Shown: positions 52,523-61,677 of the stretch, one piece after another
Layout: each line of letters starts with the position of its first letter
Numbering within the stretch: position 1 is the first letter of the stretch
Source of the DNA: Roseinatronobacter sp052379845
GTDB taxonomy: Bacteria > Pseudomonadota > Alphaproteobacteria > Rhodobacterales > Rhodobacteraceae
NCBI GenBank assembly: GCA_052379845.1
Contig: JBQTCF010000008.1
Direction: 5' to 3' (one strand)
DNA: 64,000 nucleotides
Translations under genes and position numbers: made by a program
Notes under the pieces: model-generated
Told to the model about the DNA's origin: nothing
Database searches by the model: none
Seen by the model: only the letters and a program-made list of their open reading frames with translations

Positions 52523-53173
52523 TCAGGGCGCAAGAAGGCGGGTGTAAAGATGCTCCAAGAACGCCCCGGCGCCGTCCAATGGATCATGCCCGTCCCCGCG
52601 TATCATAGCGATCTGGGGGGCGAAATCGGCATAATGCTGGGTCAGCGCCCAGATCGAAAAGATCAGGTGATAGGGGTCAATGCGCGCAATGCGCCCCCCA
52701 TCCGCCCATGCCTGCAACAGTCGGGCCTTGTCATCGACAAGCGCGCGCAAGTCGTTTCGGATGAACGGTTCCATCCGCGGCGCACCTTGCAGGATTTCAT
52801 TGGCGAACAACCGGCTTTCGCGCGGAAAATCCCGCGACATCTGCAGTTTGCGGCGCATATAGGCCATGATTTCGGCCTGCGGGTCCCCGCCTGCATCCAG
52901 CATACGCAGCGGGTCCAGCCATGTGTCCAGCAACCGCGTCAGCAATTCGCGGTGAATGGCATCCTTGCTGTCGAAGTAATACAGCAGGTTGGGCTTGGAC
53001 AACCCCGCCTGCACTGCAATCTGGTCAAGGGTTGCCCCGCGAAACCCATGTGTGGAAAACACCTCCAGCGCGGCATCCAGAATAATCTGGCGGTTGCGCC
53101 GTTGAATGCGCGACCGTGGCGGCGTTTTGGCGCTGCCGGATTTTTCAGCGGGCGTTGGTCGGGGCGCGGACAT
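52523..53173 (-). CDS. rutR: TetR-family regulator, RutR
   Basis: A 216-residue TetR regulator of the RutR group. The helix-turn-helix is in ILDAALEVFSTHGFRGATLDQIAVQAGLSKPNLLYYFDSKDAIH. The ligand domain shows SRLFANEILQGAPRMEPFI, a RutR hallmark. RutR senses uracil and controls pyrimidine use. It is divergent from the N-carbamoyl amidohydrolase gene, with a candidate operator between, and convergent with preA. Confidence 0.9.
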   Translation of the reverse strand: MSAPRPTPAEKSGSAKTPPRSRIQRRNRQIILDAALEVFSTHGFRGATLDQIAVQAGLSKPNLLYYFDSKDAIHRELLTRLLDTWLDPLRMLDAGGDPQAEIMAYMRRKLQMSRDFPRESRLFANEILQGAPRMEPFIRNDLRALVDDKARLLQAWADGGRIARIDPYHLIFSIWALTQHYADFAPQIAMIRGDGHDPLDGAGAFLEHLYTRLLAP

Positions 53174-53188
53174 GGGCGGATAAGCTTC

Positions 53189-53204
53189 TTGACTGATTGG
53201 TCAA
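53189..53204. promoter_or_regulatory. RutR operator between rutR and the amidohydrolase gene
   Basis: TTGACTGATTGGTCAA matches 12 of 14 defined bases of the RutR consensus TTGACCAnnTGGTCAA. It is 16 bases upstream of the rutR start and 128 bases upstream of 53332, placed for autoregulation and for control of the pyrimidine operon. Confidence 0.72.
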
Positions 53205-53331
53205 ACTTGATAGCGTCCCATTGGCTCAGGCGCAAGCGATGCAAACATGCGACAGGCACTGATCGCTTGCCAACGGGACAACCAACACCAAAACAAACCG
53301 CCATCAAGGCAGCACACGCAGGGAGCCGCGC

Positions 53332-54582
53332 ATGACCGCACCAGCCGCCAATATGAAAATCAACGCGGAACGCCTTTGGGACAGCCTGATGGAAATGGCG
53401 CAAATCGGCCCCGGCATTGCAGGCGGCAACAACCGCCAGACGGTCACCGATGAAGATGGCGAAGCGCGCCATCTGTTCCAGCGCTGGTGCATCGACGCAG
53501 GCGGCACCATGGGCGTGGATGACATGGGCACCATGTTCGCGCGGTTTGAAGGGACGGACCCTGACGCCCTGCCCGTCTATGTTGGCAGCCATCTGGACAC
53601 CCAGCCCACAGGCGGCAAATATGACGGCGTGCTGGGCGTGCTGGCCGGGCTGGAGGTTGTCCGCACCATGCGCGATCTGGGCATCAAGACCCGCCGCCCC
53701 ATTGTGGTGACCAACTGGACCAATGAAGAAGGCACACGTTTCGCGCCTGCCATGCTGGCATCAGGCGTGTTCGCGGGCGTGCTGGACCGCGACTGGGCTT
53801 ACGCGCGCACCGACGCGCAGGGCAAACGCTTCGGGGATGAGTTGGAACGCATCGGCTGGAAAGGCCCCGAGCCTGTGGGCGCGCGCAAGATGCACAGCTT
53901 TTTCGAGTTGCACATCGAACAAGGCCCGATACTGGAGGCCGAGGGCAAACAAGTGGGCATTGTCACTCATGGCCAGGGCTTGCGCTGGGTTGAATGCACC
54001 GTCACCGGCAAGGGCCAGCACACGGGATCAACCCCCATGTATATGCGCCGCAATGCGGGCCGCGGGCTGGCACGGGTGACCGAACTGGTCCATGAAATCG
54101 CCCTGAAGCACCAGCCCAACGCCGTTGGTGCCATCGGGCAGATTGATGTCTACCCCAATTCGCGCAACATCATCCCCGAAAAGGTGGTGTTCACTATCGA
54201 TTTCCGGTCCCATGTGCTGGACACGCTGGACGCGATGGTGGCCGAACTCAACGCCCGCGCACCGGGCCTGTGCGCAGATATCGGGGTGAAATTCTCCTCC
54301 GAACTCGTGGGGTTTTTCGACCCGCCTGCCTTTGATGAAACGCTTGTGGGCCGCGTGCGCGATGCGGCTGAACGGCTGGGCTATAGTCATATGGACATTA
54401 TTTCTGGCGCAGGGCATGACGCATGCTGGATCAACCGCCTGTACCCCACCACCATGGTCATGTGCCCCTGCGTCGACGGCCTGTCCCATAATGAAGCCGA
54501 AGAAATATTCCCCGAATGGGCCGAAGCGGGCGCAAATGTGCTGATGCACGCGGTTCTGGAAACCGCCGAGGTGGTGGGCTAA
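53332..54582 (+). CDS. Zn-dependent N-carbamoyl amidohydrolase (beta-ureidopropionase type)
   Basis: A 416-residue M20/M28-family hydrolase of the HyuC/AmaB group. Metal ligands are in GSHLDTQPTGGKYDGVLG, NEEGTRFAPAMLASGV and ELHIEQGPILE; GSTPMYMRRNAG and SGAGHDACWINR are also typical. It hydrolyses N-carbamoyl-beta-alanine (or a carbamoyl amino acid), the third step of the reductive pyrimidine route. It is followed by dihydropyrimidinase at 61 bases. Confidence 0.92.
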   Translation: MTAPAANMKINAERLWDSLMEMAQIGPGIAGGNNRQTVTDEDGEARHLFQRWCIDAGGTMGVDDMGTMFARFEGTDPDALPVYVGSHLDTQPTGGKYDGVLGVLAGLEVVRTMRDLGIKTRRPIVVTNWTNEEGTRFAPAMLASGVFAGVLDRDWAYARTDAQGKRFGDELERIGWKGPEPVGARKMHSFFELHIEQGPILEAEGKQVGIVTHGQGLRWVECTVTGKGQHTGSTPMYMRRNAGRGLARVTELVHEIALKHQPNAVGAIGQIDVYPNSRNIIPEKVVFTIDFRSHVLDTLDAMVAELNARAPGLCADIGVKFSSELVGFFDPPAFDETLVGRVRDAAERLGYSHMDIISGAGHDACWINRLYPTTMVMCPCVDGLSHNEAEEIFPEWAEAGANVLMHAVLETAEVVG

Positions 54583-54643
54583 GCGCCGGCACGCGACACT
54601 AACACCCGCAAAATGCGGTCAATGATACGAGGGAGTTTACACC

Positions 54644-56095
54644 ATGAGCACCGTCATCAAGAACGGCACCGTCGTTACCCATGACCTGACCTATAAGGCC
54701 GATATCCGCATTGACGGCGGCAAAATCCTTGAAATCGGCCCCAACCTGTCGGGCGATACGGAACTGGACGCCACAGGCGCCTATGTCATGCCCGGCGGCA
54801 TCGACCCGCATACCCATCTGGAAATGCCCTTCATGGGCACCTATTCCAGCGATGATTTCGAATCCGGCACCCGCGCGGCCCTGTCGGGCGGCACCACAAT
54901 GGTGATTGATTTCGCGCTGCCCAGCCCCGGTCAGGGCCTGCTGGACGCGCTGAAGATGTGGGACAACAAATCGGGGCGCGCGCATTGCGATTACAGCTAT
55001 CACATGGCGGTCACATGGTGGTCGCAACAGGTGTTTGATGAAATGCCCGAAGTGGTCGCGCGCGGCATCACCAGCTTCAAGCATTTCCTCGCCTATAAGG
55101 GCGCGCTGATGGTCAATGATGACGAATTATTCGCATCCTTCCAGCGCTTGCGCGAATTGGGGGCCATTGCCATGGTCCATGCCGAAAACGGCGATGTGGT
55201 GGCCGAACTGTCCGCCCGCCTTCTGGCCGACGGCAATACCGGCCCCGAAGCGCATGCCTATTCCCGCCCCACGCAGGTAGAAGGCGAGGCCACGAACCGC
55301 GCCATCATGATTGCCGATATGGCGGGCGTGCCGCTATATGTCGTCCACACATCCTGCGAAGAAGCGCATGAAGCCATTCGCCGCGCGCGGCAGGCAGGCA
55401 AACGTGTCTGGGGGGAACCCCTGATCCAGCACCTGACACTGGACGAGTCCGAGTATTTTAACCCCGACTGGGACCATGCCGCGCGCCGCGTCATGTCGCC
55501 GCCCTTCCGCAACAAACTGCATCAGGACAGCCTGTGGAACGGTCTGGCCAGCGGCAGCCTGTCGGTCGTGGCAACGGATCATTGCGCCTTCAGCACGGAC
55601 CAGAAACGCTATGGTGTGGGCGATTTCACCAAAATCCCCAACGGCACCGGCGGGCTGGAAGATCGCATGCCCATGCTGTGGACTTACGGCGTGCGCACGG
55701 GGCGGCTGACCATGAATGAATTTGTCGCCGTCACCTCGACCAATGTTGCCAAGATTTTCGGCATGTATCCACGCAAGGGTGCCGTGGCGGTTGGGGCCGA
55801 TGCCGATCTGGTTGTCTGGGATCCTGAAAAATCGAAAACCATCACCGCCACAGCACAACAATCCGCCATTGATTACAACGTCTTTGAGGGGCACGAAGTC
55901 ACCGGCCTGCCCCGCTATGTCCTGTCGCGCGGTCGCGTCATGGTGAATGACGGCACCTTTGACGGGCAGGAAGGGCACGGGCAATTTGTCGAACGCTGCC
56001 CCAATGGCGCGGTCAATCAGGCCCTGTCGGCATGGAAAGACCTGACCGCCCCCCGCCCTGTCGCGCGCGCCGGCATTCCTGCAACGGGGGTATGA
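54644..56095 (+). CDS. hydA: Dihydropyrimidinase / D-hydantoinase
   Basis: A 483-residue cyclic amidohydrolase. Zinc ligands are in DPHTHLEMPF and the carbamylated lysine in SFKHFLAYKGALM, with HAENGD, HTSCEEAHEA and TDHCAFS. It opens the ring of dihydrouracil and dihydrothymine to N-carbamoyl-beta-amino acids. It overlaps the ATPase gene of the transporter by four bases (or ends two bases before the second ATG). Typical length is about 460-490. Confidence 0.95.
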   Translation: MSTVIKNGTVVTHDLTYKADIRIDGGKILEIGPNLSGDTELDATGAYVMPGGIDPHTHLEMPFMGTYSSDDFESGTRAALSGGTTMVIDFALPSPGQGLLDALKMWDNKSGRAHCDYSYHMAVTWWSQQVFDEMPEVVARGITSFKHFLAYKGALMVNDDELFASFQRLRELGAIAMVHAENGDVVAELSARLLADGNTGPEAHAYSRPTQVEGEATNRAIMIADMAGVPLYVVHTSCEEAHEAIRRARQAGKRVWGEPLIQHLTLDESEYFNPDWDHAARRVMSPPFRNKLHQDSLWNGLASGSLSVVATDHCAFSTDQKRYGVGDFTKIPNGTGGLEDRMPMLWTYGVRTGRLTMNEFVAVTSTNVAKIFGMYPRKGAVAVGADADLVVWDPEKSKTITATAQQSAIDYNVFEGHEVTGLPRYVLSRGRVMVNDGTFDGQEGHGQFVERCPNGAVNQALSAWKDLTAPRPVARAGIPATGV

Positions 56096-56886
56096 TGAAA
56101 GACAGCTCTGCAGCGCCGGTCATCTCCGCGCGCGACCTCAGCCTGACCTTCCAGACAGGGGACGGCCCTGTTCACGCCCTCAAGGATGTCACGCTGGACA
56201 TTGCCAAGGGCGAATTCGTCAGCTTCATCGGGCCTTCAGGGTGCGGCAAGACCACCTTCCTGCGCGTCATCGCCGATCTGGAACACCCCACATCGGGCAG
56301 CATAACTGTAAACGGCATGTCGCCCGATGCCGCGCGCCGCGCGCGCGCCTATGGCTATGTGTTTCAGGCAGCGGGCCTTTATCCGTGGCGCACAATTGCG
56401 GGCAATATCAAACTGCCGCTGGAAATCATGGGCTATTCCGCGACCGAGCAGAATTCGCGCGTGCAAAAGGTGCTGGATCTGGTGGAACTCTCGGGCTTTG
56501 CGCGCAAATTCCCGTGGCAGCTTTCAGGCGGCATGCAACAACGCGCCTCCATCGCGCGCGCGCTGGCGTTTGACGCCGACATCCTGCTGATGGATGAACC
56601 CTTCGGCGCCTTGGATGAAATTGTGCGTGACCGCCTGAATGAGCAGCTGCTGGAACTGTGGGCGCGCACCCGGAAAACCATCGGATTTGTCACCCACTCC
56701 ATCCCCGAAGCCGTGTATCTGTCCACAAAAATTGTGGTCATGTCGCCGCGTCCGGGCCGCATCACCGATATTATCGACAGCCCGCTGCCCCGCGAACGCC
56801 CCCTGGATATCCGCGACAGTCCTGAATTCATCGCCATTGCGCACCGTGTGCGTGACGGCCTGCGCGCGGGGCATCTGGATGACTGA
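56092..56886 (+). CDS. ABC transporter ATP-binding protein (pyrimidine-type)
   Basis: A 264-residue ABC ATPase of the SsuB/ThiZ-like type. Walker A GPSGCGKTTFLR, Q-loop YVFQAAGLYPWRT, signature LSGGMQQRASIARAL and Walker B ILLMDEPFGALDE are intact. Two ATGs (56092 and 56095) are possible; the first overlaps the hydA stop. With the two permeases and the binding protein at 59003-59992 it should import a pyrimidine or hydantoin-like compound for the enzymes upstream. Confidence 0.9.
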   Translation: MMKDSSAAPVISARDLSLTFQTGDGPVHALKDVTLDIAKGEFVSFIGPSGCGKTTFLRVIADLEHPTSGSITVNGMSPDAARRARAYGYVFQAAGLYPWRTIAGNIKLPLEIMGYSATEQNSRVQKVLDLVELSGFARKFPWQLSGGMQQRASIARALAFDADILLMDEPFGALDEIVRDRLNEQLLELWARTRKTIGFVTHSIPEAVYLSTKIVVMSPRPGRITDIIDSPLPRERPLDIRDSPEFIAIAHRVRDGLRAGHLDD

Positions 56887-56920
56887 TCCCCTTTCATTCT
56901 GGCTAAAATATCCCGGGGGA

Positions 56921-56953
56921 GTCGCGCGCCAGCGCGACGGGGGCAGCGCCCCC
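56921..56953 (+). repeat. Double GC-rich hairpin in transporter operon
   Basis: Two neighbouring stems, GTCGCGC/GCGCGAC (56921-56938) and GGGGGC/GCCCCC (56939-56953), lie in the 83-base gap before the permease gene, after ATATCCCGGGGG. This kind of sequence is, from memory, common between genes in Rhodobacteraceae. It may be a repeat element or an RNA-stability hairpin. Confidence 0.5.
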
Positions 56954-56969
56954 TGCAACAGGGGGGACC

Positions 56970-57866
56970 ATGCGTAACCTTGTTCCTGTTCTGGCCATCA
57001 CCGCCGCCCTGATTGCGCTTTGGTATGCCGCCGTCATTCCCATGAACCAGCAATGGGCGCAGGATCAGGCCCGCCGTGCAGGTCAGGATCTGTCCTTCAT
57101 CGCGCTTGTCACGGACACCATGACCCAACAGCGCCCCCGCCTGCCCGCGCCCCATCAGGTGGCTGCGGAATTGTGGAATTCAACTGTGGTCGAGGAACTG
57201 ACCGGCAGGCGCGGCATCGTGAACACGGGCAGCCTGTCCAACCGCAGCCTGATCTATCACGGTTGGGTCACGCTGTCGGCCACGCTGTTGGGGTTTGCCA
57301 TCGGGTCGGTGCTGGGCATATCACTGGCGATTGGCATTGTGCACAACCGCGCGATGGATGCCAGCATCATGCCCTGGGCCATTGCCAGCCAGACCATCCC
57401 CATTCTGGCCATTGCGCCTATGATCATTGTGGTCCTGAATGCTGTTGGCATAACAGGGCTGGTCCCGAAGGCCATCATTTCAACCTATCTGTCATTTTTC
57501 CCGGTGGTTGTAGGCATGGTCAAAGGCTTGCGCGCACCCGACCATATGCAGCTTGATCTGATGAAAACCTACTACGCCAGCGGGCCGCAAGTGCTGCTGA
57601 AACTGCGTCTGCCCTCGTCCATGCCATATCTGTTCACCTCGCTCAAGGTGGCGATTGCCGCAGCGCTTGTCGGTGCCATTGTCGCGGAACTGCCCACGGG
57701 CGCAGTTGCGGGGCTTGGCGCGCGGTTGCTGTCGGGCAGTTATTACGGCCAGACCGTGCAAATCTGGTCGGCGCTGTTTGCGGCGGCCATCCTTGCGGCT
57801 GGTATGGTGGCGCTGATTGGCATCATCCAGCGTGTGACGCTTAAACGCATGGGAATGGCAGCATGA
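56970..57866 (+). CDS. ABC transporter permease (pyrimidine-type), first
   Basis: A 298-residue permease of the BPD_transp_1 family with about six helices. The EAA-like region MKTYYASGPQVLLKLRLPSSMPYLFTSLKVA is preserved. The extended N-terminal periplasmic part (about residues 20-100) includes a segment of LTGRRGIVNTGSLSNRSL. It overlaps the next permease gene by four bases. Confidence 0.88.
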   Translation: MRNLVPVLAITAALIALWYAAVIPMNQQWAQDQARRAGQDLSFIALVTDTMTQQRPRLPAPHQVAAELWNSTVVEELTGRRGIVNTGSLSNRSLIYHGWVTLSATLLGFAIGSVLGISLAIGIVHNRAMDASIMPWAIASQTIPILAIAPMIIVVLNAVGITGLVPKAIISTYLSFFPVVVGMVKGLRAPDHMQLDLMKTYYASGPQVLLKLRLPSSMPYLFTSLKVAIAAALVGAIVAELPTGAVAGLGARLLSGSYYGQTVQIWSALFAAAILAAGMVALIGIIQRVTLKRMGMAA

Positions 57867-58957
57867 AGGTTTTGCAAAATACCGGCGGGGTGCAATGGGC
57901 GGGCATGATGCTGGCCTTGCTGGTCGCGGTGGGGCTGGGGGGAACAGGCAGCCTGCCCTTTGGGGCAGTGATCGCTGTTCTAGCCGCTGGACTGATTTTT
58001 TTGGTGCCCGGTGCGCGGTTGATCTGGCTTATAATTGCGCTGATTGCAGCCTGCCTTGGTGTGGCGGCACTGTCGCTGCTGCCTTTTGCGCAATCCACCC
58101 TGCCCTTCTGGGCCATGATCGTGGCAGTCTGGCTGGGGGCGTGGCTTCTGGTTGCGCTGGTTGCAGAACGTCCGCGCCTGACCGGCCTTGCCGGGCGCGG
58201 GCAATCGCTGCTGGCACCGCTTGCGTTTGGCGCGACCCTGTTGTGGTTATGGGAAGCAGTGGTGCGCGCATTGGACGTGCCGCGCGTCATCCTGCCTGCG
58301 CCATCCCTGATCTGGGACAGGGTGATCCGGTCCACAGATATTTTATGGGTGGATTTTGTGCAAACCTTCGTCAAGGGCGCGCTGTCGGGCTTTGCCATAG
58401 GGGTGGGGGCGGCGTTCATCTTCGCGCTGCTGGTGGACAGGTCCGATTTCCTGCGCCGGGGCCTGCTGCCGGTGGGAAATTTTCTGGCGGCGCTGCCCAT
58501 CATTGGCACTGCGCCCATCATGGTCATGTGGTTCGGGTTCGACTGGCCATCCAAGGCGGCGGTTGTCGTGGCGATGGTGTTTTTTCCCATGCTGGTCAAC
58601 ACGGTGCAGGGGCTGGCCGCAACGGATGCGATGCAACGCGACCTGATGCGCACCTATAATGCAAGCTGGGGTCAGGCGTTGCTGAAGCTGCGCCTGCCTG
58701 CGGCCATGCCGTTTATCTTCAACGGGCTTAAGATAGCGTCGACACTGGCCCTGATCGGGGCGATTGTTGCCGAATTTTTCGGCTCTCCCACGCGTGGAAT
58801 GGGCTTTCGCATCTCAACCGAGGTGGGACGGTTGCAACTGGACATGGTCTGGGCAGAAATTGCCGTAGCAGCCCTCGCGGGGTCGCTGTTTTACGGTATT
58901 CTTGCGCTTGCGGAACGCGGGGTCACTTTCTGGCACCCGTCACAACGCAAGCGTTAA
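57863..58957 (+). CDS. ABC transporter permease (pyrimidine-type), second
   Basis: A 364-residue permease. The first 110 residues form four extra hydrophobic helices before the common six-helix core with RTYNASWGQALLKLRLPAAMPFIFNGLKIAS, so it is longer than the usual 260-300 residues. It pairs with the first permease, which it overlaps by four bases. Confidence 0.88.
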   Translation: MKVLQNTGGVQWAGMMLALLVAVGLGGTGSLPFGAVIAVLAAGLIFLVPGARLIWLIIALIAACLGVAALSLLPFAQSTLPFWAMIVAVWLGAWLLVALVAERPRLTGLAGRGQSLLAPLAFGATLLWLWEAVVRALDVPRVILPAPSLIWDRVIRSTDILWVDFVQTFVKGALSGFAIGVGAAFIFALLVDRSDFLRRGLLPVGNFLAALPIIGTAPIMVMWFGFDWPSKAAVVVAMVFFPMLVNTVQGLAATDAMQRDLMRTYNASWGQALLKLRLPAAMPFIFNGLKIASTLALIGAIVAEFFGSPTRGMGFRISTEVGRLQLDMVWAEIAVAALAGSLFYGILALAERGVTFWHPSQRKR

Positions 58958-59002
58958 CACCTGCGCCCCAGCCATGGGCCAGGCAACACGGAGATGATAA
59001 AA

Positions 59003-59992
59003 ATGAAAAAGGCAATTTACGGGTCGGTCGCGGCCCTTGGTCTGGGACTGGCACCAGCGGCATGGGCGCTGGATGATGTGACCCTGCAATTGAAATGGGT
59101 CACCCAAGCGCAGTTTGGTGGCTATTATGTAGCGCTGGAAAACGGCTTTTATGAAAAAGAAGGGCTGAACGTCACCATCCGCGCGGGCGGGCCGGATATT
59201 GCACCGCCCCAGGTGATTGCGGGTGGTGGCGCGGATGTGATTGTTGAATGGATGCCTGCCGCACTGGCCGCGCGTGAAAACGGCCTGCCACTGGTCAACA
59301 TCGCGCAACCCTTCAAGTCATCAGGCATGATGCTGACCTGTCTGGCCGAAACCGGCGTGACCGGCCCAGACGATTTTGCCGGCCGCACCCTTGGTGTGTG
59401 GTTCTTTGGCAATGAATACCCGTTCCTGAGCTGGATGAGCACGCTTGGCATTTCCACTGATGGCGGCCCGGATGGCGTTGAAGTGCTGCGTCAGGGTTTC
59501 AACGTGGACCCGCTGCTGCAACGTCAGGCCGATTGCATCAGCACCATGACCTATAATGAATACTGGCAGGTCATTGATGCGGGCATCAGCGAGGAAGAGC
59601 TGGTCACCTTCAAATATGAAGATCAGGGCGTCGCCACACTGGAAGACGGGCTGTATGTTCTTGAAAGCAATCTGGAAGACCCCGCATTCGTCGACAAGAT
59701 GGCACGTTTCGTGCGCGCCTCCATGCGGGGTTGGGAATGGGCCGCCGAGAATGTCGAGGAAGCGGCCATGATTGTGCTGGAATATGATGATACCGGCGCA
59801 CAGACCGAAGAACACCAGATCCGCATGATGGGTGAAGTTGCCCTGCTGATTGAAGGGTCTAACGGCACGCTGGACATGGATGATTACGCGCGCACTGTTG
59901 CAACGCTGTTGGGTGGCGGGTCTGATCCTGTCATCACGGCTGAACCTGTCGGGGCGACGACAACCGCCGTCACGGACGCGGCGTTCAACTAA
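59003..59992 (+). CDS. NMT1/THI5-type substrate-binding protein (pyrimidine-type)
   Basis: A 329-residue periplasmic binding protein. The start at 59003 follows GGAG by nine bases; an ATG at 58994 is in frame but too near. Signal peptide MKKAIYGSVAALGLGLAPAAWA, then DDVTLQLKWVTQAQFGGYYVAL, the family mark of pyrimidine-precursor and hydantoin binding proteins. It differs clearly from the one at 12648-13661 (FQLDWLPGGDKAPIYV). It completes the transporter after two permeases and the ATPase. Confidence 0.9.
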   Translation: MKKAIYGSVAALGLGLAPAAWALDDVTLQLKWVTQAQFGGYYVALENGFYEKEGLNVTIRAGGPDIAPPQVIAGGGADVIVEWMPAALAARENGLPLVNIAQPFKSSGMMLTCLAETGVTGPDDFAGRTLGVWFFGNEYPFLSWMSTLGISTDGGPDGVEVLRQGFNVDPLLQRQADCISTMTYNEYWQVIDAGISEEELVTFKYEDQGVATLEDGLYVLESNLEDPAFVDKMARFVRASMRGWEWAAENVEEAAMIVLEYDDTGAQTEEHQIRMMGEVALLIEGSNGTLDMDDYARTVATLLGGGSDPVITAEPVGATTTAVTDAAFN

Positions 59993-60037
59993 GGCATTGC
60001 CCGTCCGGGGGTGATGCCGGGCGCGTCAGGAATTTTC

Positions 60038-60076
60038 GGGGTGGGGCGCAACATCTGGTTGCTTGCGCCCCACCCC
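60038..60076 (+). terminator. Strong terminator after the pyrimidine operon
   Basis: A perfect 14-bp stem, GGGGTGGGGCGCAA / TTGCGCCCCACCCC, with an 11-base loop, and ATTGCATTTT after it. It lies 46 bases after the binding-protein stop and closes the operon. The rest of the 309-base gap 59993-60301 shows no gene apart from a possible upstream extension of the MFS frame. Confidence 0.82.
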
Positions 60077-60301
60077 ATTGCATTTTCCCCACAATAAGCC
60101 GCATATGCCCCCCGGACATGTTGGGGAATTGGCGGCAAGGGATGCGATTTGAAAGGAATGAATTGCATCTGTTAAGGAAAAATGGAAGAAATCCGCCAGA
60201 CCCGATCTTTGGGGCAGTTCCGCCAGCGTATCGGTTGCAGTGCAAACACAGCTAACAATGCGCTACCGGTGAACGCGGCACCAACCGCTGAAAGACGTCA
60301 G

Positions 60302-61537
60302 ATGTTTCTTAGGCATAACTTGCGCTGGCTTTCGGCCGGATTTCTGCTGACATTTGTTTCCGCCTTCGGGCAGACATGGTTCATTTCGCTGTTTGCTGGC
60401 GCGATCAAGGCGGAACATGGCCTGACAGATGGCAGTTGGGGCAGTCTTTATACCATCGCCACGTTGAGTGCGGCAGCGCTGATGTTCTGGCGAGGCTCTT
60501 TGGCGGATACCATCGCGCTGTCGCGCCTTGCCCCGGCTGTTACAGGTCTTTTTGCGCTTGCGGCCTTGGGCATGGCGCTGGCGCAATCTGTGTGGGTTTT
60601 GGGTATTGCGTTGTTCCTGCTGCGGTTTTGCGGGCAAGGCATGTTCAGTCATATGGCCATGACCGCGATGGGGCGCTGGTTTGATGCGCAGCGCGGCAAG
60701 GCCGTATCGATTGCCAATCTGGGCCATCCGGCCGGCGAAGTCATCGTTCCCGTGCTGACAGTTCTGGGGATTGCAGTTATGGGCTGGCGGCTGTCATGGG
60801 CCGGTGTGGCACTGGTGCTGGTGTTGGCGGTTGCGCCGTTGATCTGGGTTTTGCTGCGCAATGACCGAACACCCAGCGGCCAGGGGCAGGGAAAACTGAC
60901 AACAGGATTGCGCGGGCGACACTGGACCAGACAGGCCGCCGCGCGCCATTGGCTGTTGCCTGCGCTACTGCCGGTGCTGCTGACGCCGGGGTTCATTGGG
61001 ACTGTGGTGTTCTTTCATCAGGTCCATATCTCCGAGGTGAAGGGCTGGACGCTGACCGCCATGGCCCCCGGGTATTCCGCATTCGCAACCACAACTGTGG
61101 TCGCCGCATTTCTGGCGGGATGGGCCGCCGACAGGTTTGGGGCGCAACGTTTGCTGACAGTGCTGTTATTGCCTATGGGAATCGGGGTGGCGCTGATTGG
61201 TCCAGTGGAACAGGTGGCGGGCTGGTATGTCGCGCTTGGTTTCATTGGCATGACACAGGGGACCGCCAGCGCGTTATGGGGCGTGTTGCTGCCCTTGGCC
61301 TATGGCACCAGACATCTGGGGGCCATCCGGTCACTGGCGACCACCATCATCGTCATTTCAACTGCCATAGGGCCGGGCATTACAGGGGTTTTGATCGACC
61401 GCGGCATAGAGTTTCCCGCCCAAAGCCTTGTCATGGGGGGGTGGTGCATCCTGCTGATGATCGGGTGCATCATGATTGACCGCCATCTGACGCGGGAACT
61501 GAAGGCAGATGATCCACAGCCCGACATGTTGCGCTGA
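60302..61537 (+). CDS. MFS transporter
   Basis: A 411-residue major-facilitator transporter with about 12 helices. The start at 60302 (MFLRHNLRWLSAGFLLTF) was chosen because relatives begin this way; a start at 60182 behind AAGGAAAA would add 40 residues of non-membrane sequence. Typical segments are AEHGLTDGSWGSLYTIATLSAA and GRWFDAQRGKAVSIANLGHPAGE. The substrate is unknown. It lies alone, convergent with the GntR gene, and could be regulated together with the following unit. Confidence 0.82.
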   Translation: MFLRHNLRWLSAGFLLTFVSAFGQTWFISLFAGAIKAEHGLTDGSWGSLYTIATLSAAALMFWRGSLADTIALSRLAPAVTGLFALAALGMALAQSVWVLGIALFLLRFCGQGMFSHMAMTAMGRWFDAQRGKAVSIANLGHPAGEVIVPVLTVLGIAVMGWRLSWAGVALVLVLAVAPLIWVLLRNDRTPSGQGQGKLTTGLRGRHWTRQAAARHWLLPALLPVLLTPGFIGTVVFFHQVHISEVKGWTLTAMAPGYSAFATTTVVAAFLAGWAADRFGAQRLLTVLLLPMGIGVALIGPVEQVAGWYVALGFIGMTQGTASALWGVLLPLAYGTRHLGAIRSLATTIIVISTAIGPGITGVLIDRGIEFPAQSLVMGGWCILLMIGCIMIDRHLTRELKADDPQPDMLR

Positions 61538-61570
61538 AAACGCGTGCTGGGGCTGTGTCGCGCAATACGC

Positions 61571-61677
61571 GTTAGAGCATGTCGTGCAAAAATGGGACCC
61601 GGTTTTGCGCTAAAAGACCTGCGACACCATAAGGTTAGTGTGGGTCGCGTGAATGCGAATGAACGCGGGCACGCGCT
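61571..61677 (+). repeat. Dispersed palindromic element, copy 2
   Basis: The 46-bp core at 61577-61622 has 40 of 46 bases identical to copy 1 (3785-3830, opposite orientation), and the similarity extends about 50 bases further, ending with the GGCACGC stretch that runs into the stop codon of the GntR gene (61676-61678). It lies between the convergent MFS and GntR genes. Confidence 0.75.

Noticed and set aside
56887..56969. GC-rich palindromes as a terminator ending the pyrimidine operon early
   Set aside because: No T tract follows and the same transporter continues on the same strand, so an ordinary terminator is unlikely.
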